Shown here: one piece after another, positions 8,490 to 16,587 of the stretch
Position numbering within the stretch: position 1 is the first letter of the stretch
Layout of the letters: each line of letters begins with the position of its first letter
From: Gleimia hominis
GTDB lineage: Bacteria > Actinomycetota > Actinomycetes > Actinomycetales > Actinomycetaceae
DNA length: 64,000 bases
NCBI RefSeq assembly: GCF_032085515.1
Contig: NZ_JASXSX010000001.1
Coordinates: forward strand, 62,001-126,000
Direction: 5' to 3'
The notes under the pieces: model-generated
The model's input: only the letters and a program-made list of their open reading frames with translations
Told to the model about the DNA's origin: nothing
Database searches by the model: none
Made by a program: the position numbers and the translations under genes

Positions 8490-9401
8490 TTATCCCTGGT
8501 AGATACCCGCGAATTCCTTCGCTGTAGCATACGAAGTTTGCGTCCCATACTTCGTTACCGAATCCGCTGCGTACCGGTTCGCAGCTTTCAACGCGGCCTC
8601 CACATCATCAGTTTGCATGAGGTAGTGGCTGAAACACCCGATGAACGCGTCCCCCGCACCAGTTGTGTCCACCGCATCCACCTTCGTGCTTTCAATGAGC
8701 GTGTCCGTGTGTTTGTTCATCCACAAGCACCCGCGGTCCCCCAGCGTCACAATCACATTCTTCACTCCGGCTTCCAGCAGAGCACTCGCCGCATTCCGGA
8801 TATCGTCGATTGTTTCCACCGGCATACCTGTAAGGAGGGAAAGTTCAGACTCGTTGGGCATAAAGTAATCTACGTCCTTAACCTTCTCTAACACGAGGTC
8901 CGGTTGGGCAGGCGCTGGATTCAGTAGCACTGGAATCCCGTGTTCTTTACCGAACTGGATAGCGGCGTAAACCGTTTCCAGCGGTATCTCAAGCTGCAGC
9001 ACAATGAGCTTACAGGCCTTCACTTCCTCAGACGCATCATGAATATCCACGGGAGTGAGCTTATCGTTAGCGCCCTTGACGATAATGATGGAGTTTTTCG
9101 AATCCGGATCCACAAAAATCGGCGCCACCCCCGACGTGGCGTCCGTGCGCAACACGTGAGTGGTGTCAATCCCATTTTCCTCAAAATTACGGATCGTGTT
9201 ATCGGCAAACAGGTCATTCCCCACCCGGGTGAGCATCAACACGCGCGAGCCCAGGCGCGAAGCCGCAACCGCCTGATTCGCACCCTTACCACCGCAACCC
9301 ATTTTAAAATCAGGGGCCTCAATCGTCTCCCCCTCACTTGGCATACGGCGGATATACGAAATCAAATCCACCATATTAGAACCAATAACCGCAATATCCA
9401 T
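8490..9401 (-). CDS. PfkB-family sugar kinase, ribokinase/deoxyribokinase type
   Basis: This 303-residue kinase has the two PfkB signatures: the Gly-rich GGKGANQA at 37-44 that binds the sugar, and DTTGAGDAF at 245-253 with catalytic Asp251. Overall it reads as a ribokinase. The operon context (mutarotase-like protein, FHS permease, deoC, SorC regulator) argues that it phosphorylates 2-deoxyribose at C5, the DeoK role, to feed DeoC. Its ATG is one base past the stop of the mutarotase-like gene, so the two are coupled. Ribose as substrate cannot be excluded. Confidence 0.88.
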   Translation of the reverse strand: MDIAVIGSNMVDLISYIRRMPSEGETIEAPDFKMGCGGKGANQAVAASRLGSRVLMLTRVGNDLFADNTIRNFEENGIDTTHVLRTDATSGVAPIFVDPDSKNSIIIVKGANDKLTPVDIHDASEEVKACKLIVLQLEIPLETVYAAIQFGKEHGIPVLLNPAPAQPDLVLEKVKDVDYFMPNESELSLLTGMPVETIDDIRNAASALLEAGVKNVIVTLGDRGCLWMNKHTDTLIESTKVDAVDTTGAGDAFIGCFSHYLMQTDDVEAALKAANRYAADSVTKYGTQTSYATAKEFAGIYQG

Positions 9402-9403
9402 AA

Positions 9404-10426
9404 CTAGCCCTCCACTCCAGTCGTCACCGCAAAGGTGCGGGTAGCACCCGGATCCACTTTAACTATCGTCCCAGCTTTTTCAGCGGCCAAGAAGCCTTCT
9501 GGCCTCGACGTACCCGGAAGCACGAAAGCCGCCACCTGCTGATCCGGATTGTACAAAATCCACCTAGTCGCAACCTGGAAGTCGGAGCTCTTAAACTGCG
9601 TAGTGAACACTGTGCCATCCGGGCTAGTCATCGTGAACTTCATATCCTCACCATATTGCGGCAAGTCATCAGCAAAGTACACGATCTCTGGATCAAAACC
9701 TTCAGCGGCAGAAAGGTCATCCGCATCCACTTTGCCCGAGATAATATCCTCATTCAGCTGAGTCCATTCCTTTGTCGGCTTCACGTGGGCAGGAATAGAA
9801 CGCCGCAACTGGAATGCGCCCTTACCAATCGACTGATCCAACTTCCCATTTTCCACAAACGCGTAGTTCATGTGACACATGTACTGCATTGAAAGCGGCA
9901 TGTATTCAGACAAGTTGGTTACAGACAAACCAATATCAAACAGACCCGAATCAGCATGCAAGGTAACTGACGGCCGTGCTCGGTAGTGATCTCCAAACCC
10001 TTTGACATACTCATACGAAGACACCGCGCTAATAGCATCACCATTTTCAGAAACTTCAAGCCAACACCGGTCCATAGGTGCGCACGGAAACTCGCCGTGC
10101 ATCTGATGCGTGTCCTCAGGGGAAGGGCATCCCGCACTCAAGATACCGGAATGGAACGCGAAACAACCGTACGTGTCTGTTATTTCTTTAGCCGGGTGCG
10201 GCTCCTCAAACATATTTTTCATACGCAAGCTGTGACCATCAAAGTTTGCGTCCCAGATTATTTGCCCCATAAACGGGAGGACTTCCACGTACCCGCGTTC
10301 GTTACCTAACGTGAGCGATTCAATGCCGGTGCGGTAACGTTTTCCCTCTACTTTAAATCCGTCATTCTTCAAGAAAACCTGAGGTTCGTTCGAAAACGCT
10401 TCTTTATAAATTGGGATTTGTAACAT
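9404..10426 (-). CDS. Aldose 1-epimerase-like protein, probable deoxyribose mutarotase
   Basis: A 340-residue protein of the DUF4432 / galactose-mutarotase-like fold. It has the His-containing segment DTHQMHGEFPCAP near residues 104-116 and Glu/Asp residues in beta-rich sequence. In Salmonella, the deoxyribose operon includes a related mutarotase (DeoM, also called DeoX) that interconverts deoxyribose anomers. Sitting between the permease and kinase genes supports the same job here. No signal peptide is present, so it should act in the cytoplasm on the imported sugar. The assignment to deoxyribose is inference from context. Confidence 0.75.
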   Translation of the reverse strand: MLQIPIYKEAFSNEPQVFLKNDGFKVEGKRYRTGIESLTLGNERGYVEVLPFMGQIIWDANFDGHSLRMKNMFEEPHPAKEITDTYGCFAFHSGILSAGCPSPEDTHQMHGEFPCAPMDRCWLEVSENGDAISAVSSYEYVKGFGDHYRARPSVTLHADSGLFDIGLSVTNLSEYMPLSMQYMCHMNYAFVENGKLDQSIGKGAFQLRRSIPAHVKPTKEWTQLNEDIISGKVDADDLSAAEGFDPEIVYFADDLPQYGEDMKFTMTSPDGTVFTTQFKSSDFQVATRWILYNPDQQVAAFVLPGTSRPEGFLAAEKAGTIVKVDPGATRTFAVTTGVEG

Positions 10427-10439
10427 GCTTACTGCTCTC

Positions 10440-11789
10440 CTAAAACCTGTTCTTTTCTTCTTTGAAATGTTTAATAAAGTACACGAAAATCACTGCGAAA
10501 CAAACCAGGGACACTGCGAACGAGGTCTGCATCGAACCCGTTGCATCCGAAACATACCCCTGCACCAGCGGCACCACAGCACCCCCGATAATAGACATCA
10601 CGATAACGGCTCCACCGGTTTCGGTGTGACGCTTGTCCTTGATCGAATCTAGGGTTCTCGCATAGATGGTTGCCCAGCATGGGCCAAACAGACCGGACGT
10701 GAGAATCGCTGCGTAAACGGCGCTCATATTCGGAGCAAACACCACCCACAGCAGCGCCAGCATGCCAAAAATCGAGTATCCAATAAGCACTAGGTTCTCA
10801 TTGAACTTCGTCATGAGGATATTCGCGACCACTTTCCCAAAGAAGAACGCGATGAATGCGCCGATCATGAAGTTCGAGGCACTCCGCTCATTGAGGCTTG
10901 TGTCTAAGTTCAGCGCAAGCCGAATTGTGAACGACCAAACCGCAGTTTGCATACCGACGTATAGGAACTGGGTGAAGATGCCGAACAAGAAGTCCTTGTT
11001 GCGGGTTAAATACTTCAAGGTCTCACCAATCGACGCACCTACTTCTTTCTTTCCCATAAGAGGCTTACAGTGCGGCATTTGGGTAATCGCTAGAATAATC
11101 AAGAGAATAGCTAGCACAATTATTATGAACCGGTAAGGCCCAAGCGTGCGTTGCAACATTTGTTCGGCAAACTGCTGTTTTTCAATACCCGTCAAATTCT
11201 CTAGTTGCACGTGGAGTGCATCGCCTTCAGTGAAGATGAGGTACTTGCCAAGTAAGATTCCAAATATAGACCCCAGCGGATAGAACGTTTGAGAAATGTT
11301 CAGCCGTAACGTTGCGAACTTTCGAGGCCCAATCATTGAAGAATACGTATTGCACGACGTCTCTAAGAATGACAATCCTGTGGCGATAGCAAACAGTGCA
11401 GCTAGGAACACAGAATAGGTAGCCATTTTGGAAGCCGGGAAGAACATCGTGCAACCAATGATGTAGCAGCTCAGCCCAATAAGAATGCCGGTCTTATAGC
11501 TCCACTTACGGATCACGCGCGAGGCAGGGATTGCAAGAACAAAGTAACCACCATAGAACGCGGATTGCACAAATGCCGAAGCGAAATCTGTTAGTTCGAA
11601 TATCGATTTGAACTGCGTGATCAAAATGTCGTTCAGACTTGCTGCAATTCCCCACATCGGGAAGCAAATGGAAACCAACAGGTACTGGATCATAGGGGTT
11701 TTACTAAGGTACCCGTCTGGCATCTGCTTTGAGCTGTCTTTAATTAACCCAAACGAGGTGTTCTTCAGGGGAGCTTCTTTTGTTGCCAT
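10440..11789 (-). CDS. FHS-family sugar:proton symporter, probable deoxyribose permease
   Basis: A 449-residue major-facilitator protein with about twelve membrane segments, closest in style to L-fucose permease FucP. The segment FLETSCNTYSSMIGP near residue 145 corresponds to the conserved ET.CN region of the fucose-galactose-glucose-hexuronate (FHS) family. DeoP of enterobacterial deoxyribose operons belongs to the same family. The ATG lies two bases after the deoC stop and GGGGTGC in the deoC end can serve as ribosome binding site. The substrate call rests on its neighbours; fucose or another sugar is possible. Confidence 0.85.
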   Translation of the reverse strand: MATKEAPLKNTSFGLIKDSSKQMPDGYLSKTPMIQYLLVSICFPMWGIAASLNDILITQFKSIFELTDFASAFVQSAFYGGYFVLAIPASRVIRKWSYKTGILIGLSCYIIGCTMFFPASKMATYSVFLAALFAIATGLSFLETSCNTYSSMIGPRKFATLRLNISQTFYPLGSIFGILLGKYLIFTEGDALHVQLENLTGIEKQQFAEQMLQRTLGPYRFIIIVLAILLIILAITQMPHCKPLMGKKEVGASIGETLKYLTRNKDFLFGIFTQFLYVGMQTAVWSFTIRLALNLDTSLNERSASNFMIGAFIAFFFGKVVANILMTKFNENLVLIGYSIFGMLALLWVVFAPNMSAVYAAILTSGLFGPCWATIYARTLDSIKDKRHTETGGAVIVMSIIGGAVVPLVQGYVSDATGSMQTSFAVSLVCFAVIFVYFIKHFKEEKNRF

Positions 11790-11791
11790 GG

Positions 11792-12448
11792 TCAGTTAGC
11801 ACCCCGCTTCAGTAGTTTCTTACCTGCGGATGCTCCGATCCGATTTGCGCCAGCTGTTAGCATGGCTTCCATTTCTTCGTTTGAGTGGATTCCGCCTGAG
11901 GCTTTGACTCCAAAGTCTGGACCCACCGTGGCTCGCATCAATTCCACGTCAGCGGTGGTGGCTCCCCCGCTTGAGAACCCGGTTGAGGTTTTCACGAAGT
12001 CCGCACCTGCCGCAACAGTGGCTTTGCACGCTAACTTGATTTCCTCATCTGTCAGCAAACAGGTTTCTAGTATTACTTTTACGGTTATGGAATCGAACTT
12101 GCGGGCTACCTGAACTACAGCCTCAATATCATTTTGTACTGCCCTCCAGTCACCGTCCTTTGCAAGCCCGATGTTCATCACCATGTCTAGTTCTTTTGCA
12201 CCTGCTTCTAGTGCTTGGTTTGCTTCAAACGCCTTCACCTGTGAAGTAGTTGCGCCAAGTGGGAAGCCAATTACTGTGCACACTTTTACCGCGGTACCGT
12301 GCAAATTCTTAACGCATTCTTTAACCCAGCTTGGGTTCACGCACACGGCACCAAACGAATACTCAACTGCTTCTTTGCAAATAGCCTGAATTTGTTGCCG
12401 AGTAGAATCCGGCTTAAGCAAAGTATGGTCTATGGGAAATATCGCCAT
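11792..12448 (-). CDS. deoC: Deoxyribose-phosphate aldolase
   Basis: DeoC cleaves 2-deoxyribose-5-phosphate to glyceraldehyde-3-phosphate and acetaldehyde. In 218 residues it shows the class I aldolase features: LDMVMNIG with Asp88, KVILET with Lys124, Schiff-base Lys153 in FVKTSTG, and KASGGI near residue 180. I place the start at 12448, where AAGGAG lies six bases upstream; the frame extends six codons further to another ATG with no such signal. It is the first gene of the minus-strand operon controlled by the SorC-type regulator next to it. Confidence 0.95.
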   Translation of the reverse strand: MAIFPIDHTLLKPDSTRQQIQAICKEAVEYSFGAVCVNPSWVKECVKNLHGTAVKVCTVIGFPLGATTSQVKAFEANQALEAGAKELDMVMNIGLAKDGDWRAVQNDIEAVVQVARKFDSITVKVILETCLLTDEEIKLACKATVAAGADFVKTSTGFSSGGATTADVELMRATVGPDFGVKASGGIHSNEEMEAMLTAGANRIGASAGKKLLKRGAN

Positions 12449-12540
12449 TGTTTTCTCCTTCCGCATTCATGGTATTGATGCGCAAGGACTCTGATGGCTA
12501 CCTACGTGTTACCAGAACGATTGTGCCCAATAGGAACAAA

Positions 12541-12613
12541 CGTGCCCACTTTGTTTTTCCAAAAGCGTGTTCGTGCTTTCTTTATTCCTCTGAAGACGTG
12601 TTCGCACTTTCTT
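12541..12613 (-). promoter_or_regulatory. Candidate SorC-type operators upstream of deoC
   Basis: Two direct repeats, CGTGTTCGTGCTTTCTT at 12566-12582 and CGTGTTCGCACTTTCTT at 12597-12613, match at 15 of 17 positions and are 31 bp apart, close to three helical turns. A weaker third copy begins at 12541. They lie between the regulator stop and the deoC start, the place where a SorC-type repressor such as Bacillus DeoR binds. Confidence 0.55.
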
Positions 12614-13583
12614 AACCACGAGGTACAGGTTTAAACTTTTTCACTATGGCCGCAGCAGTGCTGTAGTCCGTCACCAGACGGTTTACGTAGCCATTTTCAA
12701 GTGCTGCAAACACCGCCTCCACCTTTCGGGTACCACCCGCAATGAGAACCTTCTGCTCTTTGCGCCGCAAAGATGGTAGAGAGATCCCCACGGTCCGATT
12801 ATTCAAGTCAGGAACGCAGATGCGACCGCGGCTATCTATAAACCTAGAACAAATATCCCCCACAGCCCGTTGATTTATCACTTCCCTTTCCCTGGGCAGT
12901 ATCGGTGTCTTTAGAATCAACTCCCTATTGCTCACCAGGTCCCCCACCGTATACACCGCGATCCGACACGAATCGCCCATAGCAAGGACCTCACGCAAGT
13001 AACTCTGGCTTAAAAGCTGGTTCTTCTCTTGCACGCTTGCGACAAATAGCGGCGAACCTAGCTGGAAGTAGTGCCCTCCGAAAGCGCTGGCCAGATGCGC
13101 TAAAGTGCTCGGATAATAGTTGACGGTATCTTGAGGAGAGGTCAGTCCGCGGCTTAACTCAACGACGCTCACGTTGCTGCGGGTTTGCGACTCCAAGTTA
13201 CTGGCAAGCGCTGCCACGGTACGCGAATAAACCATGCCGATAGTGTCACCATCACGCACCAGCGAAGACAGTGTCTGTGCACCAGCTACGCCAAGTGCTT
13301 GCCGGATTCCGTTAGTTGTTGTATCTGCTGGCGAAACGAGTGCAACTTCGTGCAGACCATACCGGTGTTGAAGAGCTTCGATAAGTACCTTATCGTCTTC
13401 CCGAGGGTCCTTAACAACGGTTTGAATAAAACCGCGCTTGCGCGCATGCGTTAGAAGCTTCGACACGGTTGTGCGTCCTAAGTGGAGGCGCTTGGCAACC
13501 TCGGCCTGCGATAAACCAGAGTAGTAAAACTTAGCAGCATCAAGCGACAATTCGTCACGCTCAGAAAGCCGGTACTGATCCAT
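12612..13583 (-). CDS. SorC/DeoR(Bsu)-family transcriptional regulator
   Basis: A 323-residue sugar-phosphate-responsive regulator. An N-terminal helix-turn-helix covers about residues 22-50 (SQAEVAKRLHLGRTTVSKLL), followed by the SorC sugar-binding domain. Bacillus subtilis DeoR, which controls deoxyribonucleoside use through deoxyribose-5-phosphate, belongs to this family, and here too the gene lies next to deoC. I chose the ATG at 13583 because the -10-like TATACT at 13592-13597 ends eight bases before it, which suggests a leaderless transcript. The open frame extends 20 codons upstream without a better start. Confidence 0.85.
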   Translation of the reverse strand: MDQYRLSERDELSLDAAKFYYSGLSQAEVAKRLHLGRTTVSKLLTHARKRGFIQTVVKDPREDDKVLIEALQHRYGLHEVALVSPADTTTNGIRQALGVAGAQTLSSLVRDGDTIGMVYSRTVAALASNLESQTRSNVSVVELSRGLTSPQDTVNYYPSTLAHLASAFGGHYFQLGSPLFVASVQEKNQLLSQSYLREVLAMGDSCRIAVYTVGDLVSNRELILKTPILPREREVINQRAVGDICSRFIDSRGRICVPDLNNRTVGISLPSLRRKEQKVLIAGGTRKVEAVFAALENGYVNRLVTDYSTAAAIVKKFKPVPRG

Positions 13584-13705
13584 GAAATCGTAGTATACGA
13601 CAAACTGTGCGCTAGAAAGGGGAAACGAGGATACGCTACTCAATCCCGTTCTTGCTTGAACAACTCTCCCATGGGTTTGAAGTTGTGGAGTAGTACTCTA
13701 GAACC

Positions 13706-13906
13706 ATGAAGTTCGGAATGCGTAAACCATCTTTTAAACGCTCTTTCAAAGCACGCACCTCGGGGCGGCTTAAGCGATCACTGAAACGTGCCGTAATCCC
13801 AGGATACGGCCGTAAAGGCATGGGTTTTATTAAGAACCCGAAGCGCTCGTTGCGCAATGCTGTTTACCGCCGTACCACGTTTAGCATCTGGAGTTTGTTT
13901 AAATGA
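13706..13906 (+). CDS. Small highly basic protein of unknown function
   Basis: This 66-residue protein has about 21 Lys/Arg residues, spread as KPSFKRS, RLKRSLKR, GRKGMGFIKNPKRS and YRRTTF. I recall similar short basic stretches (Kxp..K.xxARTxGxxKR, then GxGxIKxPKK) at the N terminus of small proteins in Gram-positive bacteria, but know no function. No Shine-Dalgarno is visible; TAGTAC at 13691-13696 lies just ahead of the ATG and could be a -10 for a leaderless message. A hairpin follows the stop. Nucleic-acid or membrane binding would fit the charge; both are guesses. Confidence 0.6.
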   Translation: MKFGMRKPSFKRSFKARTSGRLKRSLKRAVIPGYGRKGMGFIKNPKRSLRNAVYRRTTFSIWSLFK

Positions 13907-13909
13907 TTT

Positions 13910-13944
13910 CGCGCGCCGTAGCTACTTTGAACTACAGGCGCGCG
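13910..13944. terminator. GC-rich hairpin between convergent genes
   Basis: CGCGCGCCGTAG at 13910-13921 pairs with CTACAGGCGCGCG at 13932-13944 with one bulged base. It starts four bases after the stop of the plus-strand basic-protein gene and also lies past the end of the minus-strand membrane-protein gene, so it may serve both directions. The T-run is weak. Confidence 0.6.
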
Positions 13945-13994
13945 GACACATTCAAGGTTTAATTATTACAGCTACGCGTTTGCCTTCGTGACAG

Positions 13995-14666
13995 CTATGC
14001 TTTTGCCGCCAAATTTTTGGGGCGCATAAAACCCCACACCGCGAGTACTACACCCACGATCGTCAAGGCAATCCCCGCGTAGAGCGCAATCTGACCCAGC
14101 AGCGACCAGCCGTACACGTTCAGCAAAGTTCCGCGCAGCACGTTACCTTGGAACAGCGTGTTGTTCTTCAGATCGTTTAGTGATTTCAAGTCGCGTGCCG
14201 AATCGTATTTCGTGAGGGGATTGGTTGACTCCGCTTCCATCAGCTGCTTTACGCGCTGCTCATCAGCGCCGGGGTTAGCTGCCTCAATGTCCTTCTGCAG
14301 CGCCGCTTCTTTTTCTTTAATAGTGCCGGTAACCGTAGCGAACGTAGCCCCGGGCACGCCAGCGCGTTTCGCCGCGCCCTGCATGTGTTGGGCAATAAAG
14401 TTATCCGCATACGCTTTCGCTTGGCTACCCGTAGTCATTTTCTGACCAGCCCACTGCGAAAGCACTTTTCCGCTTTCTGCGTTAATAGCGCCCGAATCCA
14501 CCTGCGCCTGGATCGCTTGCTTGTCAGGGAACTGGATGTCTTGCGCCTTCATTTGCCCAGCAATAAACGAGCGCGCAAACAAGCCGCCTCCCAGCGCGGC
14601 AAGCCCGATGACCAGCAAGATTACCCCGAAAATCTTTCCGAAGTTCTTGTATATTTTCTTGTCCAT
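13995..14666 (-). CDS. Two-helix membrane protein with extracytoplasmic domain, unknown function
   Basis: A 223-residue protein with one membrane helix at about residues 12-32 and one or two near the C terminus (about 175-212), enclosing an Ala/Gln-rich, mostly helical domain outside the membrane. The motif NVLRGTLLNVYGWSLLG before the last helix resembles a family found across actinobacteria, often wrongly labelled aromatic ring-opening dioxygenase LigA; I do not support that name. A strong AGGAGG precedes the ATG. It is a single gene on its strand. Confidence 0.75.
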   Translation of the reverse strand: MDKKIYKNFGKIFGVILLVIGLAALGGGLFARSFIAGQMKAQDIQFPDKQAIQAQVDSGAINAESGKVLSQWAGQKMTTGSQAKAYADNFIAQHMQGAAKRAGVPGATFATVTGTIKEKEAALQKDIEAANPGADEQRVKQLMEAESTNPLTKYDSARDLKSLNDLKNNTLFQGNVLRGTLLNVYGWSLLGQIALYAGIALTIVGVVLAVWGFMRPKNLAAKA

Positions 14667-14801
14667 ACCGTCCTCCTAGATTGAACGGTTAAACATTACC
14701 CTCTGGACTAAGGTCCCGATTTTGTGAACACTAGATTCAGCCCCACCTAACATCGTGCCAGCATGCCCTCTAGCCTGAAACAGAGCTTCAATCCAGGCTT
14801 A

Positions 14802-14901
14802 GGTGATCTGTGCTACACGCGTTTCAAGAATTGGATTAGCAGGTTTTAGAAAGCGAGTTATGCGTCTGAGAACGGCGCATCAATGCAGAAAACAGATCAC
14901 C
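14802..14901. repeat. Widely spaced 10-bp inverted repeat
   Basis: GGTGATCTGT at 14802-14811 and its exact complement at 14892-14901 lie in the 291-bp gap between two minus-strand genes, with 80 bases between them. Otherwise this gap shows no gene that I can support. The pair could close a long RNA stem or be chance. Confidence 0.3.
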
Positions 14902-14957
14902 ACCCGAGACAAACCACCAACCGGCTAGCGGTAGCGACAGTTCGAGACAGCGTTACG

Positions 14958-16025
14958 TTAATCCGCGAGCCGCATGTCACCGGGTTTAATCCACCGGCGT
15001 TTACGCATGAACTCACTGATACCAAGCGACAGCAGGGCGGGGGCAACAAAGTGCATCAGCAGGATTAATAGCAGTAGCCCCATCGTTGAATACTGAGGGC
15101 TCATAACATTCCACGTCATTATTTGCCCCACGAGGCCCGACGTGCCCATGCCAGAACCGGCAGCGTTCGATTCCATGTGGAACACCATGGTCGCCACGGG
15201 CCCCAAAATCGCGGAAGCTAGCGTGGGCGGAATCCAAATCAGTGGGTGCCGCATAATGTTAGGCACCTGCAGCATAGACGTGCCGATTCCTTGGGAGATT
15301 AAGCCTGAGATCTTGTTTTCGCGGTATGAGGACACGGCGAAACCAACCATTTGGCAGCAGCACCCGACGGTGGCGGCGCCCGCAGCGATCCCAGAAAGCC
15401 CTAATACGATCCCCAATGCGGCGGATGAAATCGGGAGAGTCAAGATAATCCCCATCAGCACGGACACGATAATGCCCATTAAAAGGGGTTGGCGTTCCGT
15501 CCCCCAGTTCACCATCGCCCCCAGTGTGGTCATTACTTGCGAGATGCCAGGGCCGATCGCGAGCCCCACTAACGCGCCAGAACATAGCGTAATAAATGGA
15601 GTAACCAGGATATCGATTGGTGTTTTACCGGCAACGAGCCGGCCAACCTCAACGGCCACGAACGACGCGATGAACGCACCCAGCGGTTCGCCAGGACCTT
15701 GCAGTTGCATCTGCATACCGTCAACCACGCCTCCGGAAAGAATTTTTGAGGCATGTGCACCTATCATGCCTGCTAACGCGGTTCCCGCTACCACATAGGT
15801 GGAGGCGCCAAGTCGGTTAGCAACGCCCAAGCCGATTCCTGCGCCAGTTAGAAGGGAGGCGATTGAACCGACCATTATGAAGAAGTGCCCTACGGAGCCG
15901 GGGATTAGGCCACCCACTTGGATTAGGATCGTCCCCAGGATGAGGGTGGCGAACAGGCCGTGCGCCATGCCCGTCATCGCATCTATGAAAAATAGGGAGA
16001 GCCAGCTGCGAATTTGCGATTTCAT
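14958..16025 (-). CDS. PTS IIC-like membrane transporter (PTS_EIIC_2 type)
   Basis: A 355-residue integral membrane protein, very rich in Gly, Ala and Ile, with eight to ten hydrophobic segments. The sequence style, including GVANRLGASTYVVAGTALAGM and the central PLIWIPPTLASAI segment, matches the PTS_EIIC_2 group of putative sugar PTS IIC proteins. No IIA, IIB, HPr or sugar enzyme gene is nearby, so phosphotransfer partners and substrate are unknown; some members of this family may not work as PTS at all. An AGGA precedes the ATG. Confidence 0.8.
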   Translation of the reverse strand: MKSQIRSWLSLFFIDAMTGMAHGLFATLILGTILIQVGGLIPGSVGHFFIMVGSIASLLTGAGIGLGVANRLGASTYVVAGTALAGMIGAHASKILSGGVVDGMQMQLQGPGEPLGAFIASFVAVEVGRLVAGKTPIDILVTPFITLCSGALVGLAIGPGISQVMTTLGAMVNWGTERQPLLMGIIVSVLMGIILTLPISSAALGIVLGLSGIAAGAATVGCCCQMVGFAVSSYRENKISGLISQGIGTSMLQVPNIMRHPLIWIPPTLASAILGPVATMVFHMESNAAGSGMGTSGLVGQIMTWNVMSPQYSTMGLLLLILLMHFVAPALLSLGISEFMRKRRWIKPGDMRLAD

Positions 16026-16274
16026 CGACGTCCTAAAGGTTCGTTTTAGTGTGTAGTGTAAGAAAGCTACACGCGGATCGCTATTTGCAACAGGTTCTTC
16101 TCACTATTCGTACTATTGCCAGAACTACTTGTGCTGCTAACCGAATACCGGCCAGGCATTACTCAACCAAATATCCGCTCGGTATCACGCAACCAGTTTC
16201 GCATGAGCAAGCTTTCCCGATCTTATTGCACACAAGCCAGCTTCACCGCACGCTGTTGCCCACGTGCCATTTTC

Positions 16275-16415
16275 TTACCCCAACCAGTTTTGCACGTACG
16301 CCATTACGCAAAGAAGTGCGGCTACACAAGCGCCGGATAACGCGATTGCTCGCGTCCAAAGCTTCGGTCTTCGTTTCGGACCGTCGTCGTCAATGCTGAA
16401 TTCAGATTGTCCCAT
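16275..16415 (-). CDS. 46-residue single-helix membrane protein
   Basis: A short frame reads MGQSEFSIDDDGPKRRPKLW followed by a hydrophobic helix of about 22 residues and a short tail, a normal small membrane protein with a charged cytoplasmic start. There is no Shine-Dalgarno, but TAAGAT ends six bases before the ATG and could be the -10 of a leaderless message. It diverges from the siderophore-interacting protein gene. The neighbouring stretch 16026-16274 shows nothing that I can support. Function is unknown. Confidence 0.5.
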   Translation of the reverse strand: MGQSEFSIDDDGPKRRPKLWTRAIALSGACVAALLCVMAYVQNWLG

Positions 16416-16469
16416 GCCTGAATCTTACCCGACTCCACCATTTTTGAAATCTTCCTCTGTACAGCCAGG

Positions 16470-16488
16470 TTAGGTATTGCTAAACTCA
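16470..16488 (+). promoter_or_regulatory. DtxR/IdeR-like iron box upstream of the siderophore-interacting protein
   Basis: TTAGGTATTGCTAAACTCA matches the 19-bp DtxR/IdeR consensus (TTAGGTTAGGCTAACCTAA) at 14 positions by eye, with both half-sites recognisable. It lies about 100 bases upstream of a gene for iron handling, where iron repression is expected. Confidence 0.5.
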
Positions 16489-16587
16489 CTTAAAAATAAT
16501 CGACCTGCAGACCAGATGTATTTTACTGGTCGCCAGTCCAGATGCGGTCTAGCGCCCCTTACGAGAAACGATTTTGAGGAAGTGACC

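Noticed and set aside
13995..14666. Possible annotation as ring-opening dioxygenase LigA
   Set aside because: The protein has membrane helices and no metal-binding or dioxygenase motifs; that label on similar proteins seems to be an error.
14802..14901. Inverted 10-bp repeat considered as a small RNA gene
   Set aside because: Only the outer arms pair, with 80 unpaired bases between, and no promoter or terminator was seen; kept only as a low-confidence repeat.
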